Source: CBDFGK01 sp965247075 (GTDB taxonomy: Bacteria; Pseudomonadota; Gammaproteobacteria; Pseudomonadales; Halieaceae). From it: a stretch of 64,000 nt of DNA. A model generated the notes under the pieces. The model ran no database searches. It saw only the letters and a list, made by a program, of their open reading frames with translations, and was not told where the DNA came from. Location of the stretch: the NCBI GenBank assembly GCA_965247075.1, contig CBDFGK010000002.1, forward strand, positions 1,116,001-1,180,000, written 5' to 3'. Shown here piece by piece: positions 62,622 to 64,000 of the stretch. Both the position numbers and the translations under genes were made by a program. How positions within the stretch are numbered: the stretch's first letter is position 1; each line of letters starts with the position of its first letter.

Positions 62622-62830
62622 TGTATCAATTGTGGCGGAATCAGACCTCCTTATTTCTCCTTAACGGGACAGCAGTGATATTGCATCATTGTTTTCCTTT
62701 TAAGACATAATCAGGTTGTAGAAACCCATAATATAGGCAATTTTATGATTCACAAGTCATTTTTCTCTAGGTTCTATCTCTGAATAGTTTGCTTGCTGAT
62801 ATATGATTATGATGAGCGCGGATGTTTGCC

Positions 62831-63109
62831 CTACCCCTGCGCCAACTCCCCAAAAGAAACATATGGCTTGATGGTATTTAGTTCGTTTACTTCGGTACGT
62901 TTTGCCCGGGACAAATCCCAACGGAGCTGCAGATTCATCCAGAAATCTTCTGAAACGCCAAAAAACCTTGCCAGCCGAAGTGCAGTGCTGGGAGTGATGC
63001 CTCCTTTACCGTTGATAATCTCGTTAATCCGTTGGTATGGCACATGGATCGCCACCGACAGGTCGCGTTGCGAAATCGACATTGGCAGCAGAAACTCTTC
63101 CAATAACAT
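62831..63109 (-). CDS. HigA-family antitoxin, probably missing its native start
   Basis: A 92-aa XRE-type protein: EEFLLPMSISQRDLSVAIHV, PYQRINEIINGKGGITPSTA, then RLARFFGVSEDFWMNLQLRW, the classic HigA pattern. In-frame codons upstream of ATG 63109 encode the family's usual lead-in (FREPTHPGE), but no normal start codon is present before the IS630 element at about 63165. The first few codons were therefore probably lost to the insertion. No HigB toxin is seen in the window. Confidence 0.75.
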   Translation of the reverse strand: MLLEEFLLPMSISQRDLSVAIHVPYQRINEIINGKGGITPSTALRLARFFGVSEDFWMNLQLRWDLSRAKRTEVNELNTIKPYVSFGELAQG

Positions 63110-63170
63110 TTCGCCGGGATGGGTTGGTTCACGGAACTTGGGTGCTAGTGTAGTGTTGCAAATAAATTGC

Positions 63171-64000
63171 TCATTTAGCTAATGCCTGACGAGCACGGTT
63201 TGTTTTTGCCAGTATGTCTTCGGCTGATTTAGTCCAGACAAACGGTTTCGGATTCTCGTTATGAGCGGCAATAAACTTCATAATCTTTTCCTCCAAGTCT
63301 GTCACTGAGCTAAACACGCCCCGGCGTATCTGCTGGTCAGTAATTAGCCCGAAGAATCGTTCGACAAGGTTTAACCAAGAGGAACTTGTTGGTATGAAAT
63401 GCAACGTGACGCGTTTGTTACGCTTCAACCAGTTCTTCACTTTTTGATGTTTATGGGTAGAGTAGTTGTCCACAATCACATGCAGTTCCTTGCCCGGTTG
63501 TGTTTGTTTTTCCACAGTTTTCAAGAAGGCCAGAAATTCCTGATGCCGATGGCGCTGCTTGCACTCGCCAATCACTTCCCCCGAGAAGACATTGAGTGCG
63601 GCAAATAACGTGCTGGTGCCATGGCGTTTGTAGTCGTGCGTCATGGTCGCTGCTCGCCCTTTCTTCAACGGTAATCCCGGCTGAGTTCGGTCTAACGCCT
63701 GTATGGAGCTTTTTTCATCGACACAGAATACCACTGCATTTTCTGGCGGATCAAGATAAAGCCCCACCACATCTTCCAACTTTTCCGCAAACTGCGGATC
63801 GTTACTGATTTTAAACTGACTGATCAAGTGCGGTTTAAACCCGCAGTCACGCCAAACTCTGGCGACAAATGAGTAGTTCGTACCCAATTCGGCTGCCAGC
63901 GTTCTTGTGCTCCAGTGAGTGGCATTTACCGGAACTTCTTGAGTGGTCTTTTCAATAACCTTCTGACGTAATCGTGCTTGTACTTGACTGTTTTTCCCGC
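63171..64000 (-). CDS. IS630-family transposase (runs off window end)
   Basis: A DDE transposase, about 276 codons visible. The HTH region (THWSTRTLAAELGTNYSFVA) leads into VVFCVDEKSSIQALDRTQPG (first Asp), LHVIVDNYSTHKHQKVKNWL (second Asp) and HFIPTSSSWLNLVERFFGLI (final Glu), all intact. The N-terminus lies beyond base 64000. The C-terminus RARQALAK is normal. It is related to the fragment at 51213-51707. The insertion abuts a HigA-like antitoxin gene. Confidence 0.92.
   Translation of the reverse strand, partial: GKNSQVQARLRQKVIEKTTQEVPVNATHWSTRTLAAELGTNYSFVARVWRDCGFKPHLISQFKISNDPQFAEKLEDVVGLYLDPPENAVVFCVDEKSSIQALDRTQPGLPLKKGRAATMTHDYKRHGTSTLFAALNVFSGEVIGECKQRHRHQEFLAFLKTVEKQTQPGKELHVIVDNYSTHKHQKVKNWLKRNKRVTLHFIPTSSSWLNLVERFFGLITDQQIRRGVFSSVTDLEEKIMKFIAAHNENPKPFVWTKSAEDILAKTNRARQALAK

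Larger units (their letters stand above)
60809..62679 (-). mobile_element. IS4-family (ISPepr1-like) insertion sequence with internal tandem duplication
   Basis: Perfect 19-bp terminal inverted repeats: ATCACTGCTGTCCCGTTAA at 60809-60827 and its complement at 62661-62679. ATTGC flanks both ends (60804-60808, 62680-62684) as a probable target duplication. Inside, 60830-61423 is repeated at 61424-62017 (594 bp, apparently identical), so the transposase 3' half is present twice. Without the duplication the element would be about 1.28 kb. Confidence 0.9.

Overview
The window is about 57% GC by eye and looks like the chromosome of a heterotrophic gammaproteobacterium. Supporting this are class II fumarase, a HexR-controlled Entner-Doudoroff block (hexR, zwf, pgl, edd, eda), TonB-dependent receptors, SppA, MltF-like and PlsC proteins, and an AtuA-type branched-chain acyl-CoA cluster. 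The genome seems to be decaying. In 64 kb there are pieces of at least five insertion-sequence families (IS1182, IS256, IS630 twice, IS91, IS4) and about a dozen broken genes. Two of these (rimO and an SDR gene) carry several clean internal deletions. A host-associated or recently bottlenecked lineage would fit, but that is inference. No rRNA, tRNA or CRISPR array was seen.

Layout. 1-5.7 kb: the 3' part of fumC, lipoprotein and sulfatase remnants, an IS1182-family element in a CTAG target, a ParD/ParE-like pair, the multiply deleted rimO and intact rsmE. 5.7-16.2 kb: a TonB-dependent receptor and a 7.8-kb gene for a giant repeat-rich autotransporter. The first codons of that gene contain a run of 24 C, which puts the start and the body in different frames, so it is a strong candidate for ON/OFF phase variation. 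16.4-29.3 kb: sppA, then an operon of three acyl-CoA dehydrogenases, a glutathione transferase, both subunits of a biotin-dependent acyl-CoA carboxylase, an enoyl-CoA hydratase and AtuA, ending in a broken SDR gene. This resembles acyclic-terpene (citronellol/geraniol) catabolism. 29.3-36.2 kb: MltF-like lytic transglycosylase, PlsC, degenerate remnants, DUF1145, a hot-dog dehydratase, an NfeD/SPFH/HigA-like operon and a CmcJ-like protein.

36.2-44.5 kb: hexR diverges from zwf-pgl-edd-eda, with two HexR-like palindromes between them. Facing them is an operon of a broken TonB receptor, a GAPDH-like protein whose catalytic Cys is Pro, and a normal GAPDH. 44.5-51.2 kb: an AT-richer island with a tightly overlapping six-gene operon (GNAT-ABC ATPase fusion, HerA-like ATPase, unknown 381-aa protein, HARE-type HTH, PLD nuclease, AAA ATPase). 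It lies between a truncated receptor gene and an IS630 remnant. Its composition is that of an anti-mobile-element defence system, and I do not recognise it as a named one.

51.2-64 kb: broken thuA, a GntR regulator diverging from manD-kdgK (mannonate to KDPG, which Eda could then cleave), an EXPERA-like pseudogene, a 2-hydroxyacid dehydrogenase, a DUF3604 lipoprotein, a truncated SDR, an IS91 remnant, a small exported protein whose start codon was hit by an IS4-family element carrying a 594-bp tandem duplication, a HigA-like antitoxin and a partial IS630 transposase running off the window.
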